From contig CAMZEK010000024.1 in assembly GCA_947305795.1 (NCBI GenBank), positions 1 to 40,934 on the forward strand: DNA of 40,934 bases, in the 5' to 3' direction. The notes beneath the pieces were generated by a model, which saw nothing but the letters and a program-made list of their open reading frames with translations, was not told the origin of the DNA and made no database searches. The stretch comes from an uncultured Bacteroidales bacterium. GTDB taxonomy: Bacteria; Bacteroidota; Bacteroidia; Bacteroidales; F082. Shown in pieces: positions 10,890 through 19,452 of the stretch (position 1 is the stretch's first letter; each line of letters begins with the position of its first letter). The position numbers were made by a program, and so were the translations under genes.

Positions 10890-10919
10890 GCTGCTGTGCA
10901 TTGCGCAGCGGCTTTTTTT
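10890..10919 (+). terminator. Rho-independent terminator of rpmB
   Basis: A GC-rich hairpin (GCTGCTGTGC against GCGCAGCGGC, with G-U pairs) occupies 10890-10912 and is followed directly by seven T. Confidence 0.9.
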
Positions 10920-10971
10920 GTTTGAACCACACCTCAAAGCAATAATTCAGCCCATTTTCAGTTATCCATTC

Positions 10972-13494
10972 ATGCGAGCGAAATTCTTCATCATAGCATT
11001 GTTGTTTCTCTCCTTTGCGGCACAGGCCCAACATTTGCCTATTGCGACAATCTATGGAAAAGTGATTGATGAGACAGGACATCCCATCGAGATGGCCAAC
11101 GTGGTGATTCTTGATTTGTTGGAAGGTCAAACGACCGACGCGAGAGGCTATTACCAGCTTTCGGTGTTTTCCGACACGACATTTGTCATCAGTTTTTCCT
11201 ATATCGGCTATGAGCAAAAGCAGGTGTCGGTGCGTTTGAAACAAGGTGAGAAGCGTAAGTTGGATGTCACGTTGAAATCGACAGCCACGATGCTGCCTGA
11301 TGCGGTCATCAGTGACCGGGCCGTGGACGCGTCCAGTCTGACACGCCTCAATGCGAAGCAAGCCACGCTTCTTCCCACGGTGGGTGGCGGTGTGGAGACA
11401 CTCATCAAAACCTTACCGGGCGTGATTTCCAACAATGAACTCAGCTCGCAATATCGCGTGCGTGGCGGCAACTTCGACGAAAACCTCATTTACGTCAATG
11501 GTATCGAAATCTATCGGCCATTTCTCGTCGGGTCGGGACAACAGGAGGGCTTGAGCTTCGTCAACTCTCAGTTGGTCAATAACATCGAGTTTTCGGCAGG
11601 CGGTTTTGCAGCAGAATATGGTGACAAAATGTCGTCAGTCCTTGACGTCACCTATAAACGTCCACGCGAGACAGCTGGCTCGCTGACACTCAGCCTTTTG
11701 GGTGCCGAGGCCCACGTGGAAGGCTGTACCAAAAACGATAAGTTCAGTTATCTGGTCGGGGCAAGATACAAAAATACGTCGCTTGCCCTCGGCATGATGG
11801 ACACGAAAGGAGACTATCGCCCCAATTTCACTGATGTTCAGGCCTTGTTCAATTATAGTTTCAATGCGAAGTGGGACCTTTCGTTTTTGGGCTATTACTC
11901 AAAGAACAAGTATATGTTCGTTCCGCAAACCGCCACGATTGATTTTGGCACCATAGACATTCCGTTGCGGACCAATGTCTATTTCAACGGTCAAGAAATC
12001 GACGACTACACCACTGGACTCGGTGCGCTGACCTTATCCTACAAACCTCATAAAGACTTGAATCTTAAACTAATAGCTTCGGCTTATTCGGCATACGAAA
12101 CTGAGAGTTACGATATTCAAGAGCAGTACCATTTTGGAATAAGAAACACATCGGTTGGCTCAGAAGATTTTGGAGAAATCATTGAAGATCATGAAGTTGG
12201 GATGCAAATCAGGCACGCCCGCAATGCCTTTTATGCACAGGTCTACAACCTTGACCATAAAGGCCTTTACGCTTTCGACAACAGTCTGTTGAAATGGGGT
12301 GTCCGCTTTCAGCATCAGATTATTGACGATGTGGTCAGTGAATGGCAAGTGTTCGATTCGGCAGGCTACAACTTACCCCATCCGCCCGATATAATTGGTG
12401 GCTATCCCGTTACGCTACCCGAAATCGGCATGGATTTCGCCCATAGGGCCCACAATACGCTTTCTGTCAACAATTTGGATGGTTTTGTTCAGAATTCTTG
12501 GACGATACCTTATAAGGACAAAGGCGAATTTGTCATCACGGGTGGCGTGAGAGCCAATTATTGGGGCTATAATAATAAAGTGTATGTCAGTCCGAGAGCG
12601 GGCATTGCCTACAAGCCTGAGAATGAGCACCGTGAAGTGGTGTACAGGCTTTCGGGTGGTGTGTATAACCAGACACCGTTCTACCGTGAGTTGCGCAAAA
12701 TGGACGGTACTCTTTATGACAAAGCTGAGGCGCAACGCTCGTATCAGATTGTGGCAGGCAACGACTTCAAGTTTCATGCTTTCAACCGGCCATTCATCTT
12801 TACCTCGGAGGCGTATTTCAAATATTTTACACATGTGATTCCTTACGACATCGATAATGTGCGCATCCGATACTATGCCGACCAGTCGGCGAAGGCATAT
12901 GCTACAGGCCTTGATTTGAAAGTGAATGGCGAGTTTGTGAGAGGCATCGACAGTTGGGCGAGTCTTTCCATTATGCAGACCAAAGAGGACATTCGTGGCG
13001 ACTATTATTTGGTGGATGCTGAAGGCAAAAGGCTATCGTTCTACAACCATACCGATGAACAAGTGGCCGACACCATTCAATTGGGTTGGCACAGCCGTCC
13101 TTCCAACCAGTTGCTCAACTTCTCCCTGTTTTTCCAAGACTACATCCCTAATTTCCCGACGTGGCGTGTCAATATGACCTTGACCTTTGGAACCCGATTG
13201 CCTTATAATGCCAGCAATTCTGATTTCTATGAACCGTCGGGCAGTTATCCGGCCTACCGTCGTGTCGACATTGGTTTTAGCAAGCAACTCATTAGCGAGG
13301 CCTCAAGCTTTAGTAGGGGCAACCCGTTGCGCTATGTGAAGAATATGTTCATCAGTTTGGATGTGTTCAACTTGTTGAATGTCCCCAACACGATTTCCTA
13401 CACTTGGGTGAAGTACATCGACAACAACTATTACGGCGTAAATAACTATCTTACACCGCGTTACATCAACTTGAAATTGGTGATGGAGTTCTAA
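10972..13494 (+). CDS. TonB-dependent outer-membrane receptor with carboxypeptidase-like N-terminal domain
   Basis: An 840-residue outer-membrane beta-barrel that would import a ligand using TonB energy. The signal peptide ends AAQA before QHLP (about residue 19). A CarboxypepD_reg-like domain follows (YGKVIDETGHPIEMANVVI), then a plug domain with RVRGGNFDENLIYVNGIE, then the barrel ending in YINLKLVMEF with a terminal Phe. No SusD-type partner lies beside it, so it is not a standard polysaccharide-utilisation pair, and the ligand cannot be told. I chose ATG 10972 because it gives a proper signal peptide; the longer frame starts with TTG inside the rpmB terminator. Its stop codon overlaps that of the convergent GSCFA gene by three bases. 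Confidence 0.93.
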   Translation: MRAKFFIIALLFLSFAAQAQHLPIATIYGKVIDETGHPIEMANVVILDLLEGQTTDARGYYQLSVFSDTTFVISFSYIGYEQKQVSVRLKQGEKRKLDVTLKSTATMLPDAVISDRAVDASSLTRLNAKQATLLPTVGGGVETLIKTLPGVISNNELSSQYRVRGGNFDENLIYVNGIEIYRPFLVGSGQQEGLSFVNSQLVNNIEFSAGGFAAEYGDKMSSVLDVTYKRPRETAGSLTLSLLGAEAHVEGCTKNDKFSYLVGARYKNTSLALGMMDTKGDYRPNFTDVQALFNYSFNAKWDLSFLGYYSKNKYMFVPQTATIDFGTIDIPLRTNVYFNGQEIDDYTTGLGALTLSYKPHKDLNLKLIASAYSAYETESYDIQEQYHFGIRNTSVGSEDFGEIIEDHEVGMQIRHARNAFYAQVYNLDHKGLYAFDNSLLKWGVRFQHQIIDDVVSEWQVFDSAGYNLPHPPDIIGGYPVTLPEIGMDFAHRAHNTLSVNNLDGFVQNSWTIPYKDKGEFVITGGVRANYWGYNNKVYVSPRAGIAYKPENEHREVVYRLSGGVYNQTPFYRELRKMDGTLYDKAEAQRSYQIVAGNDFKFHAFNRPFIFTSEAYFKYFTHVIPYDIDNVRIRYYADQSAKAYATGLDLKVNGEFVRGIDSWASLSIMQTKEDIRGDYYLVDAEGKRLSFYNHTDEQVADTIQLGWHSRPSNQLLNFSLFFQDYIPNFPTWRVNMTLTFGTRLPYNASNSDFYEPSGSYPAYRRVDIGFSKQLISEASSFSRGNPLRYVKNMFISLDVFNLLNVPNTISYTWVKYIDNNYYGVNNYLTPRYINLKLVMEF

Positions 13495-14453
13495 TTGGAG
13501 CTTCCTGACAAGTTTTCTAGACAAATCTCCGGATATTTTTCCTTTATTTCCGCAATTTTCTGCTGTTTTTTCAACTCAAACAGCCTATACGCCTCACTTT
13601 CTGGGAAAATGGGCTTGTGTTGCAGCATTTGTTTCAGTTCAGAGGCGGCTTTCATCGCGGGTTTCTCCTTCGGGTCGATGGCGAAATCTGCAAAACGTTC
13701 CCAAATGTAGCGCACCGCTTGTTCGGTGGGATGCACCATGTCTTCCTTGTAGAAACGATAGTCGCGCAGCTCGTCCAAAAGGATTTCGTAGGCGGGGAAA
13801 TAGTGCACATTACCGAAAGCCTTGCAAACTTGGTCGACGGCCAACAACAAGGCCGCTTTGCTCAACTGGTTTTCGTGCAAACCGTCCTTCAAGTGTCGCA
13901 ACGGTGAGACGGTGAAGATAAACTGCTTGTCGGGATGTTGTGCCACGATTTCGGAAAGGTATTTGAACGATTGTTCCACGGGCAAAAACACCCTTTCAAA
14001 CTGGTTGGCGGGCAATTTGTGGCAGTTGCTGACCACAAGGCCGCTTTGTTTGTGCCGAAAAGCCCACGACGTGCCCAAACTGATAATGACCCATTGGACC
14101 TTTACGAAATGCTCGTGTGCTTCTGCCAAGCTTTTGTTGACCTGTTCCAAAAGATTGGTTTCAGAAGGTCGCCAAAACGCTGTGTTGTGGCTGAAGGTGC
14201 AATATTGTCCTTCGCCGACTTCAATCACATCGTCATGGCTGAACGGTTTTCCGTTTTGCAGGCGTTCCACCGACTGCGCAATGCTGGCTGCATTGTAAAG
14301 CACCCCAAAAGGATTCACCAGCGCATGAAAACCCAAGCCACGGCAAATGCTTCCCACCTCATCTGCGAAACAAGAACCTAGAAAGAGCAAACCGTTGGCA
14401 TAGCGGACGGTCTGCTCCATGGGTTGGATCTTTATGTCGGTCTGAAGAATCAT
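13491..14453 (-). CDS. GSCFA domain protein
   Basis: A 320-residue protein of the GSCFA family, a Bacteroidota- and proteobacteria-associated branch related to SGNH/GDSL hydrolases and of unproven biochemical role. The naming motif GSCFADEVG is present near residue 27, and the expected later motifs include VISLGTSWAF and a DMVHPT-like block near residue 235. No signal peptide is evident, so it is probably cytoplasmic. The start codon overlaps the trxB stop as ATGA, indicating translational coupling with thioredoxin reductase. Its 3' end overlaps the convergent receptor gene at the stop codons. Confidence 0.9.
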   Translation of the reverse strand: MILQTDIKIQPMEQTVRYANGLLFLGSCFADEVGSICRGLGFHALVNPFGVLYNAASIAQSVERLQNGKPFSHDDVIEVGEGQYCTFSHNTAFWRPSETNLLEQVNKSLAEAHEHFVKVQWVIISLGTSWAFRHKQSGLVVSNCHKLPANQFERVFLPVEQSFKYLSEIVAQHPDKQFIFTVSPLRHLKDGLHENQLSKAALLLAVDQVCKAFGNVHYFPAYEILLDELRDYRFYKEDMVHPTEQAVRYIWERFADFAIDPKEKPAMKAASELKQMLQHKPIFPESEAYRLFELKKQQKIAEIKEKYPEICLENLSGSSN

Positions 14454-15391
14454 TTGTTTTCCATCAGGAAGCGCTCCACCTCAATGCCAGCCATGGCACC
14501 TGTGCCCGCCGCCACGATAGCTTGGCGATAAATGCGGTCCTGGCAGTCGCCGCAAGCGAAAATGCCCTCTACGTTGGTGGCCGTCGACTTGGGCTTGGTG
14601 ATGATATAGCCGTCCTCATCCATGTCGAGGATACCTTTGAACGGAGCGGTGTTCGGCGTGTGGCCTATGGCCTCGAAGAAACCGTCAACATAGATGGTGC
14701 GTTCCTCTTTGGTGTCGCTGTGGTAGAGCACGGCACCTTTCAGCTTCTTCATGAAACCCTGTTGCTCGCCGAAGAGTTCCTTGGTCTGGTGCTTCCACAA
14801 CACTTCGATGTTGGGCGTGTTCAGCACACGGTGCTGCATGGCCTTGGAAGCGCGAAGCACGTCACGGCGCACAATGAGATAGACCTTGTTGCAAAGTTTG
14901 GCTAAATAAGTGGCATCCTCGCAAGCTGTGTCACCGCCACCCACGACCGCGACATCCTTACCTTTATAGAAGAAGCCATCACAAGTGGCACAAGCGGACA
15001 CGCCGCCGCCCTTGAACTCCTCTTCAGTAGGCAAGCCGAGATAACGCGCCGCTGCACCTGTGGAGACGATGATGGAATCAGCCAGCAACTCACCATCGTA
15101 TTCCGTCGTCACCTTAAAGGGGCGTTGACTGACATCGATGGCTGTCACCTCACCTTCGCGAATCTCAGCACCAAAACGCAGAGCTTGCTGACGGATGTCT
15201 TCCATCATGTCTGGGCCATTAATACCTTTGGGATAGCCAGGGAAGTTCTCGATTTCGGTAGTTTGTGTCAGTTGACCGCCAGGTTGCATACCCTCATAAA
15301 CAACGGTTTTCACGTCGGCGCGGCAAGTGTAGATGGCTGCAGTGTAGCCCGCCGGTCCTGATCCAATTATCAGACATTCAATGTGTTCCAT
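14450..15391 (-). CDS. trxB: Thioredoxin-disulfide reductase
   Basis: A cytosolic flavoenzyme that reduces thioredoxin with NADPH. The FAD-binding loop GSGPAGYTAA is at residues 10-19, the redox-active CATC at 134-137 and the NADPH-binding GGGDTACED just after. The C-terminal FAD motif FACGDCQD is near residue 275. At 313 residues the length is standard for low-molecular-weight TrxB. It is preceded by a good -7 element and shares a four-base overlap with the downstream GSCFA gene. Confidence 0.98.
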   Translation of the reverse strand: MEHIECLIIGSGPAGYTAAIYTCRADVKTVVYEGMQPGGQLTQTTEIENFPGYPKGINGPDMMEDIRQQALRFGAEIREGEVTAIDVSQRPFKVTTEYDGELLADSIIVSTGAAARYLGLPTEEEFKGGGVSACATCDGFFYKGKDVAVVGGGDTACEDATYLAKLCNKVYLIVRRDVLRASKAMQHRVLNTPNIEVLWKHQTKELFGEQQGFMKKLKGAVLYHSDTKEERTIYVDGFFEAIGHTPNTAPFKGILDMDEDGYIITKPKSTATNVEGIFACGDCQDRIYRQAIVAAGTGAMAGIEVERFLMENK

Positions 15392-15399
15392 TTTATTCA

Positions 15400-15432
15400 G
15401 TTAGGAGTTATAAGTTAATAGTTAGGAGTTAT
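15400..15432. repeat. Short direct repeats upstream of trxB
   Basis: The motif GTTAGGAGTT occurs twice about 20 bases apart within the trxB leader, joined by an AGTTA-rich spacer. A similar AGTT-rich patch lies at 35118-35223. Confidence 0.5.
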
Positions 15433-15439
15433 TTCTTTG

Positions 15440-15447
15440 CAAAGGTA
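15440..15447 (-). promoter_or_regulatory. -7 promoter element for trxB
   Basis: The minus strand reads TACCTTTG, exact to the Bacteroidota -7 consensus, 48 bases before the trxB start codon. The AGTTA-type repeats would lie in the 5' untranslated leader. Confidence 0.6.
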
Positions 15448-15489
15448 ACTTTTTTTTCGTAAAGTGGACAATTGTATGAAAAACATTCG

Positions 15490-15497
15490 TATCTTTG
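15490..15497 (+). promoter_or_regulatory. -7 promoter element for tRNA-Pro
   Basis: TATCTTTG followed by CAG is an exact -7 match 16 bases before the first base of the tRNA. Confidence 0.7.
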
Positions 15498-15513
15498 CAG
15501 CCGCAAAAGCAAT

Positions 15514-15587
15514 CGGGGTGTGGTGCAGTTGGCTAGCATTCTTGCATGGGGTGCAAGCGGTCGCCCGTTCGAGTCGGGCCACTCCGA
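15514..15587 (+). tRNA. tRNA-Pro (anticodon GGG)
   Basis: A full cloverleaf can be folded. The acceptor stem pairs CGGGGTG with CACTCCG (one G-U) and has discriminator A73. The D arm has GTGC against GCAT. The anticodon stem CTTGC/GCAAG encloses the loop ATGGGGT, giving anticodon GGG. The T arm is GCCCG/CGGGC around TTCGAGT. CCA is not encoded. The C1-G72 pair and A73 are the known identity elements for bacterial-type prolyl-tRNA synthetase, the type encoded at 38910-40637. Confidence 0.95.
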
Positions 15588-15592
15588 CGGTC

Positions 15593-15624
15593 AAAAAAGC
15601 AGCAGAGAAATCTGTTGCTTTTTT
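15593..15624 (+). terminator. Rho-independent terminator after tRNA-Pro
   Basis: A 14-base stem (AAAAAAGCAGCAGA with TCTGTTGCTTTTTT, one G-U) closes a GAAA loop. It begins 5 bases after the tRNA and isolates it from the LysM lipoprotein gene. Confidence 0.85.
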
Positions 15625-15658
15625 GTTTGAAAGGCTATAAAGCATGACATTTTTAGCG

Positions 15659-15688
15659 TTGCCATATCCAAACAAATCCGTATTTTTG
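15659..15688 (+). promoter_or_regulatory. Promoter of the putative O-acylation operon
   Basis: TTG at 15659-15661 and TATTTTTG at 15681-15688 are separated by 19 bases, fitting the Bacteroidota -33/-7 layout. The start codon at 15740 is 51 bases downstream. It also argues against the longer reading frame that begins at 15644, upstream of the promoter. Confidence 0.7.
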
Positions 15689-15739
15689 CCGTTCCGTAAC
15701 CTTGAAGCCGAACAAGGGTGTGGAATGTGTTTTAATGTA

Positions 15740-16660
15740 ATGAAATTCAGAATATTATCCATATTGACACTGTTTGTTTTTTGCTTTGCGGCGTGCAATT
15801 GTTGTGTGTCGTCGGATGCACTTACAGTAGCCAAACGACTGAAGATACTGGAAAAGGAAATCCCTTTGCCGTACAACGATGCTTTGCTGACTGTCGTAGA
15901 CCGCTATGCTTCCAAACCGCTTCCCGCGTGGTTTGAGGGGTATGAGACTTTTGTCGAAGCAGAGCTCCTGAAACGATCTATGCCTTTGGAACTGAAATGC
16001 TTACCTATCGCGATGAGCCAATTAAACCCTGGGTTTTGTTCGGGTGACCGCTGCGGCATCTGGGCCATGCCTACTTTGGTGGGAATGCGCTATGGACTTA
16101 CTATCGATGAGTTTCATGACGAGCGCTTTGATATGAAGTCTTCTACCTGCGCCACATTGGATTATCTCTCTGACTTGCACGGGCAATATAGCGATTGGTG
16201 GCAGTGTATTTTAGCCTACACCAACAGTCCTAACTCATTGCAACGTGCCCTGGTTTACAGCGGCGACTCGCTTGCGGTGTGGGACTTTTATGAGCAGGAA
16301 CTGATGACGAATGTGGTTGTCATTCGCGACTTCATTGCTTGCGTGTATGCGTATAGTGAAGAAAACCGGCCTATGGAGAAGCCGTCGGTGGATTTTGATG
16401 AAATTAATCTCAAGCAACCTATAACTGTGACCCGAAAGGCTGTCGAACCTGCCAAAACACAGAAGAACGACACTTCGACAAAAACTACTACCCAACCTAC
16501 TACAAGCAAATTAGGTCCACAAAAATATACCGTGAAGAAAGGCGACACTTTAAGTCAAATTGCCGCAAAACACCATGTTACGGTAGCCAAACTGAAGAAG
16601 TGGAACAACTTGAAAAGCGATAGGATTCGAGAGGGACAAAAACTGATAGTCAAGCCATGA
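15740..16660 (+). CDS. LysM lipoprotein with a degenerate lytic-transglycosylase-like domain
   Basis: A 306-residue exported protein. The signal sequence ends in a lipobox (FAAC, Cys19), so it is a predicted lipoprotein. Residues about 75-165 resemble the MltD/SLT goose-lysozyme fold: LPI then [15 protein letters not shown], which lines up with LPIVES...GIWQ...TGRNYGL in MltD. At the position of the catalytic Glu of LPIVES this protein has Met92 ([10 protein letters not shown]), so it is probably catalytically dead and may bind glycan instead. A Thr/Lys-rich linker leads to one LysM domain (261-305). Its stop codon overlaps the next gene's start by four bases, making it the first gene of the operon. 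ATG 15740 was chosen for the signal peptide and because the promoter lies just upstream. Confidence 0.85.
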   Translation: MKFRILSILTLFVFCFAACNCCVSSDALTVAKRLKILEKEIPLPYNDALLTVVDRYASKPLPAWFEGYETFVEAELLKRSMPLELKCLPIAMSQLNPGFCSGDRCGIWAMPTLVGMRYGLTIDEFHDERFDMKSSTCATLDYLSDLHGQYSDWWQCILAYTNSPNSLQRALVYSGDSLAVWDFYEQELMTNVVVIRDFIACVYAYSEENRPMEKPSVDFDEINLKQPITVTRKAVEPAKTQKNDTSTKTTTQPTTSKLGPQKYTVKKGDTLSQIAAKHHVTVAKLKKWNNLKSDRIREGQKLIVKP

Positions 16661-18174
16661 AACCGATCAAAACACTGATATTCATTTTTTCCGTCATGCT
16701 GCTGTTGGTCACGGGCTGGTACTTTTTCCCTGCCGAAGGCGTCTCTGTGGGTGGTTTTGTTTTGCGTTTTCCGTCCTATGCTGACGATAGTACAGGAAAT
16801 GCGAAGGAAGAAGTCGACGTGGATGCCGTCATGGACGAGGTGAAGAAAAGCTTCGAGATGACTTGTTCCGAGACCATGTATGACAGTTTACGTTTCTTCC
16901 GTGACTACTTGACAGAGAACCCCAATCGCATCTATCTGCCTGGTGATGACTATACTTTCTTCGACACCTTGTTTGCCCAGTTTGAGCAAGCTCAGGATGA
17001 GGGCAAGATTTACCGCGTGCTGCATTACGGTGACTCACAAATTGAGATGGACAGAATTTCGTCGGTGTTACGGCAGAAGTTGCAGGAATTGTTTGGAGGC
17101 TCAGGTCCCAACATGATTCCTGCTATTCAAAATGTGGCCACTATCTCTGTCTCGCAACGTGCCTCTGGACTGAGACGCTACATCGTTTATGGCGATTCCA
17201 CCACACGTCGCGCCTCCCACAACCGGTACGGAGTGATGTCACAATTTGGACAAGTTTCAGGAGAAGGCTTTGTGTCTTTTGTGCAAACTTCTCATTCACA
17301 AGCGTTTGATTTTGCTAAACAAATTTCGTCAGTTTCGGTGCTTTTGGGTCGCAACAGTGAAGGTTTTACGGCTTCGCTCAGATGTGACACGCTTGTCATG
17401 GAACCGAAGGTTTTGGCAGCCAATGACAGCGTGTCGCTTATTACATGGACTTTACCTGTTAGCGTAAAACGAGGCACTATTAGTTTTAAAGGCAATGCAG
17501 AGATTTATGCACTCTTGCTTGATGGCGAAGCAGGCGTGGCCTTGGACAACGTGGCTTTGCGTGGTTGCTCGGGCACCATTTTTACCCGCATCAACGAAAC
17601 CACATTGCGACAGTCGTTTGAGTTGCTTGATACACGGCTCATTATCTTGCAGTTTGGCGGCAATCGTATGCCAGGTATCGCAGGGAGCAAGAGCATCGCT
17701 TCCTACATGAAAGAGCTTGAGAAACAGATTGATTACATGAAAAGCGTGGCACCTGAAGCCACTTTTCTATTCATCGGTCCCGCCGATATGGGCAAGAGCT
17801 ACAATGGCAAAATGGGCACATGGAAAGGCTTGCCTGAACTGAACGACTCGCTTCGCGAAATGGCCTTGCGCAACGACGTAGCCTATTGGGACATGTTTCA
17901 CGTGATGGGTGGTGAAAGCTCGATGGTGCAGTGGGTGAAGCACAGCCCACCTCTTGCAGGCCCTGATTATGTGCATTTTACTTTCAGAGGCGCGCAAGAA
18001 ATCGGCTCTGATTTGGCCAAATCGCTTACTACCTATTATGACTTCTATCGGTTGCGGCAGCGTGTGCCCAACCAAGCGGTCATCGATTTTGTCAACCGCG
18101 ACAAAAGTCAGGATTCCATTACCATGTTGTACAGAACTGTACCGCAATACAAACCATGGAGGAGGGGACTATGA
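16657..18174 (+). CDS. Exported SGNH/GDSL-hydrolase-like protein 1
   Basis: A 505-residue protein with one N-terminal hydrophobic segment (about residues 5-23) acting as a signal anchor. The SGNH fold blocks are all visible: block [11 protein letters not shown] with Ser127, block III QFGGNRM with Asn336, and block [10 protein letters not shown] with Asp437 and His440. This Ser-Asp-His set fits an acyl-esterase or acyl-transferase. The roughly 200 residues between blocks I and III are larger than in simple GDSL esterases and probably contain an inserted beta-domain. It overlaps the upstream LysM gene and the downstream SGNH gene as ATGA. Next to an MBOAT protein this resembles the AlgJ/AlgX or PatB partner in polysaccharide or peptidoglycan O-acetylation. 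Confidence 0.88.
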   Translation: MKPIKTLIFIFSVMLLLVTGWYFFPAEGVSVGGFVLRFPSYADDSTGNAKEEVDVDAVMDEVKKSFEMTCSETMYDSLRFFRDYLTENPNRIYLPGDDYTFFDTLFAQFEQAQDEGKIYRVLHYGDSQIEMDRISSVLRQKLQELFGGSGPNMIPAIQNVATISVSQRASGLRRYIVYGDSTTRRASHNRYGVMSQFGQVSGEGFVSFVQTSHSQAFDFAKQISSVSVLLGRNSEGFTASLRCDTLVMEPKVLAANDSVSLITWTLPVSVKRGTISFKGNAEIYALLLDGEAGVALDNVALRGCSGTIFTRINETTLRQSFELLDTRLIILQFGGNRMPGIAGSKSIASYMKELEKQIDYMKSVAPEATFLFIGPADMGKSYNGKMGTWKGLPELNDSLREMALRNDVAYWDMFHVMGGESSMVQWVKHSPPLAGPDYVHFTFRGAQEIGSDLAKSLTTYYDFYRLRQRVPNQAVIDFVNRDKSQDSITMLYRTVPQYKPWRRGL

Positions 18175-19451
18175 TAAAGCGTTGGATATTATGCATAGGA
18201 TTGTTTCTCGCCAACTTTGGAATCATGGGCCAAAACGCACCTTTGATGCGACCCATTCCAGACTATGATTTCGCCCATTTTGAGCGCAACCGTATCCTTT
18301 ATCCGGCGGGCGATAGCACAGCGTTGGAACGCTTTTTCTCGAAACTGGATTCTGTCGTGTTTCTTGGCGAAGGCAATGTCAGCATCATGCACATTGGCGG
18401 ATCGCATGTGCAAGCGGGTGTTTTTACCCAGCAGTTTCGCGACGACTTGTTGAGTATCAGTCCTGACTTGATTGGAGGGCAAAACTTCGTATTTCCTTTC
18501 ACGGCAGGAGGCACCAACAATCCCTCACATTTCATGGTCAGCTCGACGGGCGAGTGGACCTATTGTCGCAATGCTGTGCGCCGTGAGACCGACAAACGTA
18601 TGGGTTTGGCTGGCGCTGCCGTGACTACCACCGACCCCGAAGCCAGTATCAGCATTGTCACTCGTGAACGCTATCCTTCTGATTGTCAGCCTGAATACAT
18701 ATTCAACAAGGTGACCGTCATCGGTTTTTCCGAGACTGAAAACGTGGTGCCTGTGCTGAGTTGTGACGGCGGCATCCTTCGAGGCAAGTACAACGAATGG
18801 CAATCCACTTATACCTTCCAACTGCCTGATTTCACGGATTCCATCTGCATTTGTTTTGATTCCGTTGAGGGCGAATTTACTTTGACAGGTGTTTTGCTCG
18901 AAAATGGGATGCCTGGTGTCAGTGTACACGGCGTGGGCGTCAATGGGGCCAGTGTGCCGTCCTATCTGCGCTGCGACGATTTCGAACGCGACCTCAGCCT
19001 CATCAAGCCCGACCTCATCATTTTTGGTATCGGGATCAACGACGCTGCGGAGAACGACTTTGAGAAAGAGACGTTTAAGCAGAATTACCGCGAGCTCATC
19101 AGCATCATGCAGCGCGTCAATCCCGACTGTGCCCTATTATTCGTGACCAACAACGACAGCTTCAAACGCAAAAAGGTGAACAAAAAGCGCGTTTACGAAG
19201 TCAACCCCTATGGAAAAGTCGTGGAGCAAGCGTTTATGGAGCTAGGTAAACAATTAGGTGCCGCCGTTTGGGACCAATTCGACGTGATGGGCGGCTTGAG
19301 GTCGATGCAAGACTGGGAAAATGCTGGCTTGGCGCAAAAAGACAAAGTGCACTTCACTAGAGAAGGCTATCGGTTGATGGGTAATCTACTCTACAACGCT
19401 TTGATAGATAAATATATACAACACATCAAATCAGACGCAAAGCGGCAGTGA
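18171..19451 (+). CDS. Exported SGNH/GDSL-hydrolase-like protein 2, with altered block I
   Basis: A 426-residue second SGNH-like protein, apparently a distant paralogue of the gene upstream. The signal peptide ends IMG before QNAP. Block I reads HIGGSHVQAG, with Ser78 kept but the usual Asp of GDS replaced by Gly. Block III is FGIGINDA with Asn290, and block V is DKVHFTREGY with Asp391 and His394. The retained Ser, Asn, Asp and His argue for activity despite the change. The start at 18171 follows a GGAGGGG ribosome-binding site and overlaps the preceding stop; an in-frame ATG five codons earlier is less well placed. The next gene starts one base after its stop. Confidence 0.86.
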   Translation: MIKRWILCIGLFLANFGIMGQNAPLMRPIPDYDFAHFERNRILYPAGDSTALERFFSKLDSVVFLGEGNVSIMHIGGSHVQAGVFTQQFRDDLLSISPDLIGGQNFVFPFTAGGTNNPSHFMVSSTGEWTYCRNAVRRETDKRMGLAGAAVTTTDPEASISIVTRERYPSDCQPEYIFNKVTVIGFSETENVVPVLSCDGGILRGKYNEWQSTYTFQLPDFTDSICICFDSVEGEFTLTGVLLENGMPGVSVHGVGVNGASVPSYLRCDDFERDLSLIKPDLIIFGIGINDAAENDFEKETFKQNYRELISIMQRVNPDCALLFVTNNDSFKRKKVNKKRVYEVNPYGKVVEQAFMELGKQLGAAVWDQFDVMGGLRSMQDWENAGLAQKDKVHFTREGYRLMGNLLYNALIDKYIQHIKSDAKRQ

Positions 19452-19452
19452 T

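Noticed and set aside
10918..10971. TTG start extending the TonB receptor upstream
   Set aside because: The TTG lies in the T-run of the rpmB terminator; the ATG at 10972 gives a clean signal peptide.
10627..11361. 244-residue minus-strand frame opposite rpmB and the receptor start
   Set aside because: It is antisense to two well-supported genes and crosses the rpmB terminator.
13491..14453. GSCFA protein as part of the O-acylation system
   Set aside because: It is SGNH-related but has no signal peptide, lies on the other strand and is coupled to trxB, with the tRNA and terminators between.
15644..15739. Upstream ATG for the LysM lipoprotein
   Set aside because: It precedes the promoter at 15659-15688 and would bury the lipoprotein signal peptide.
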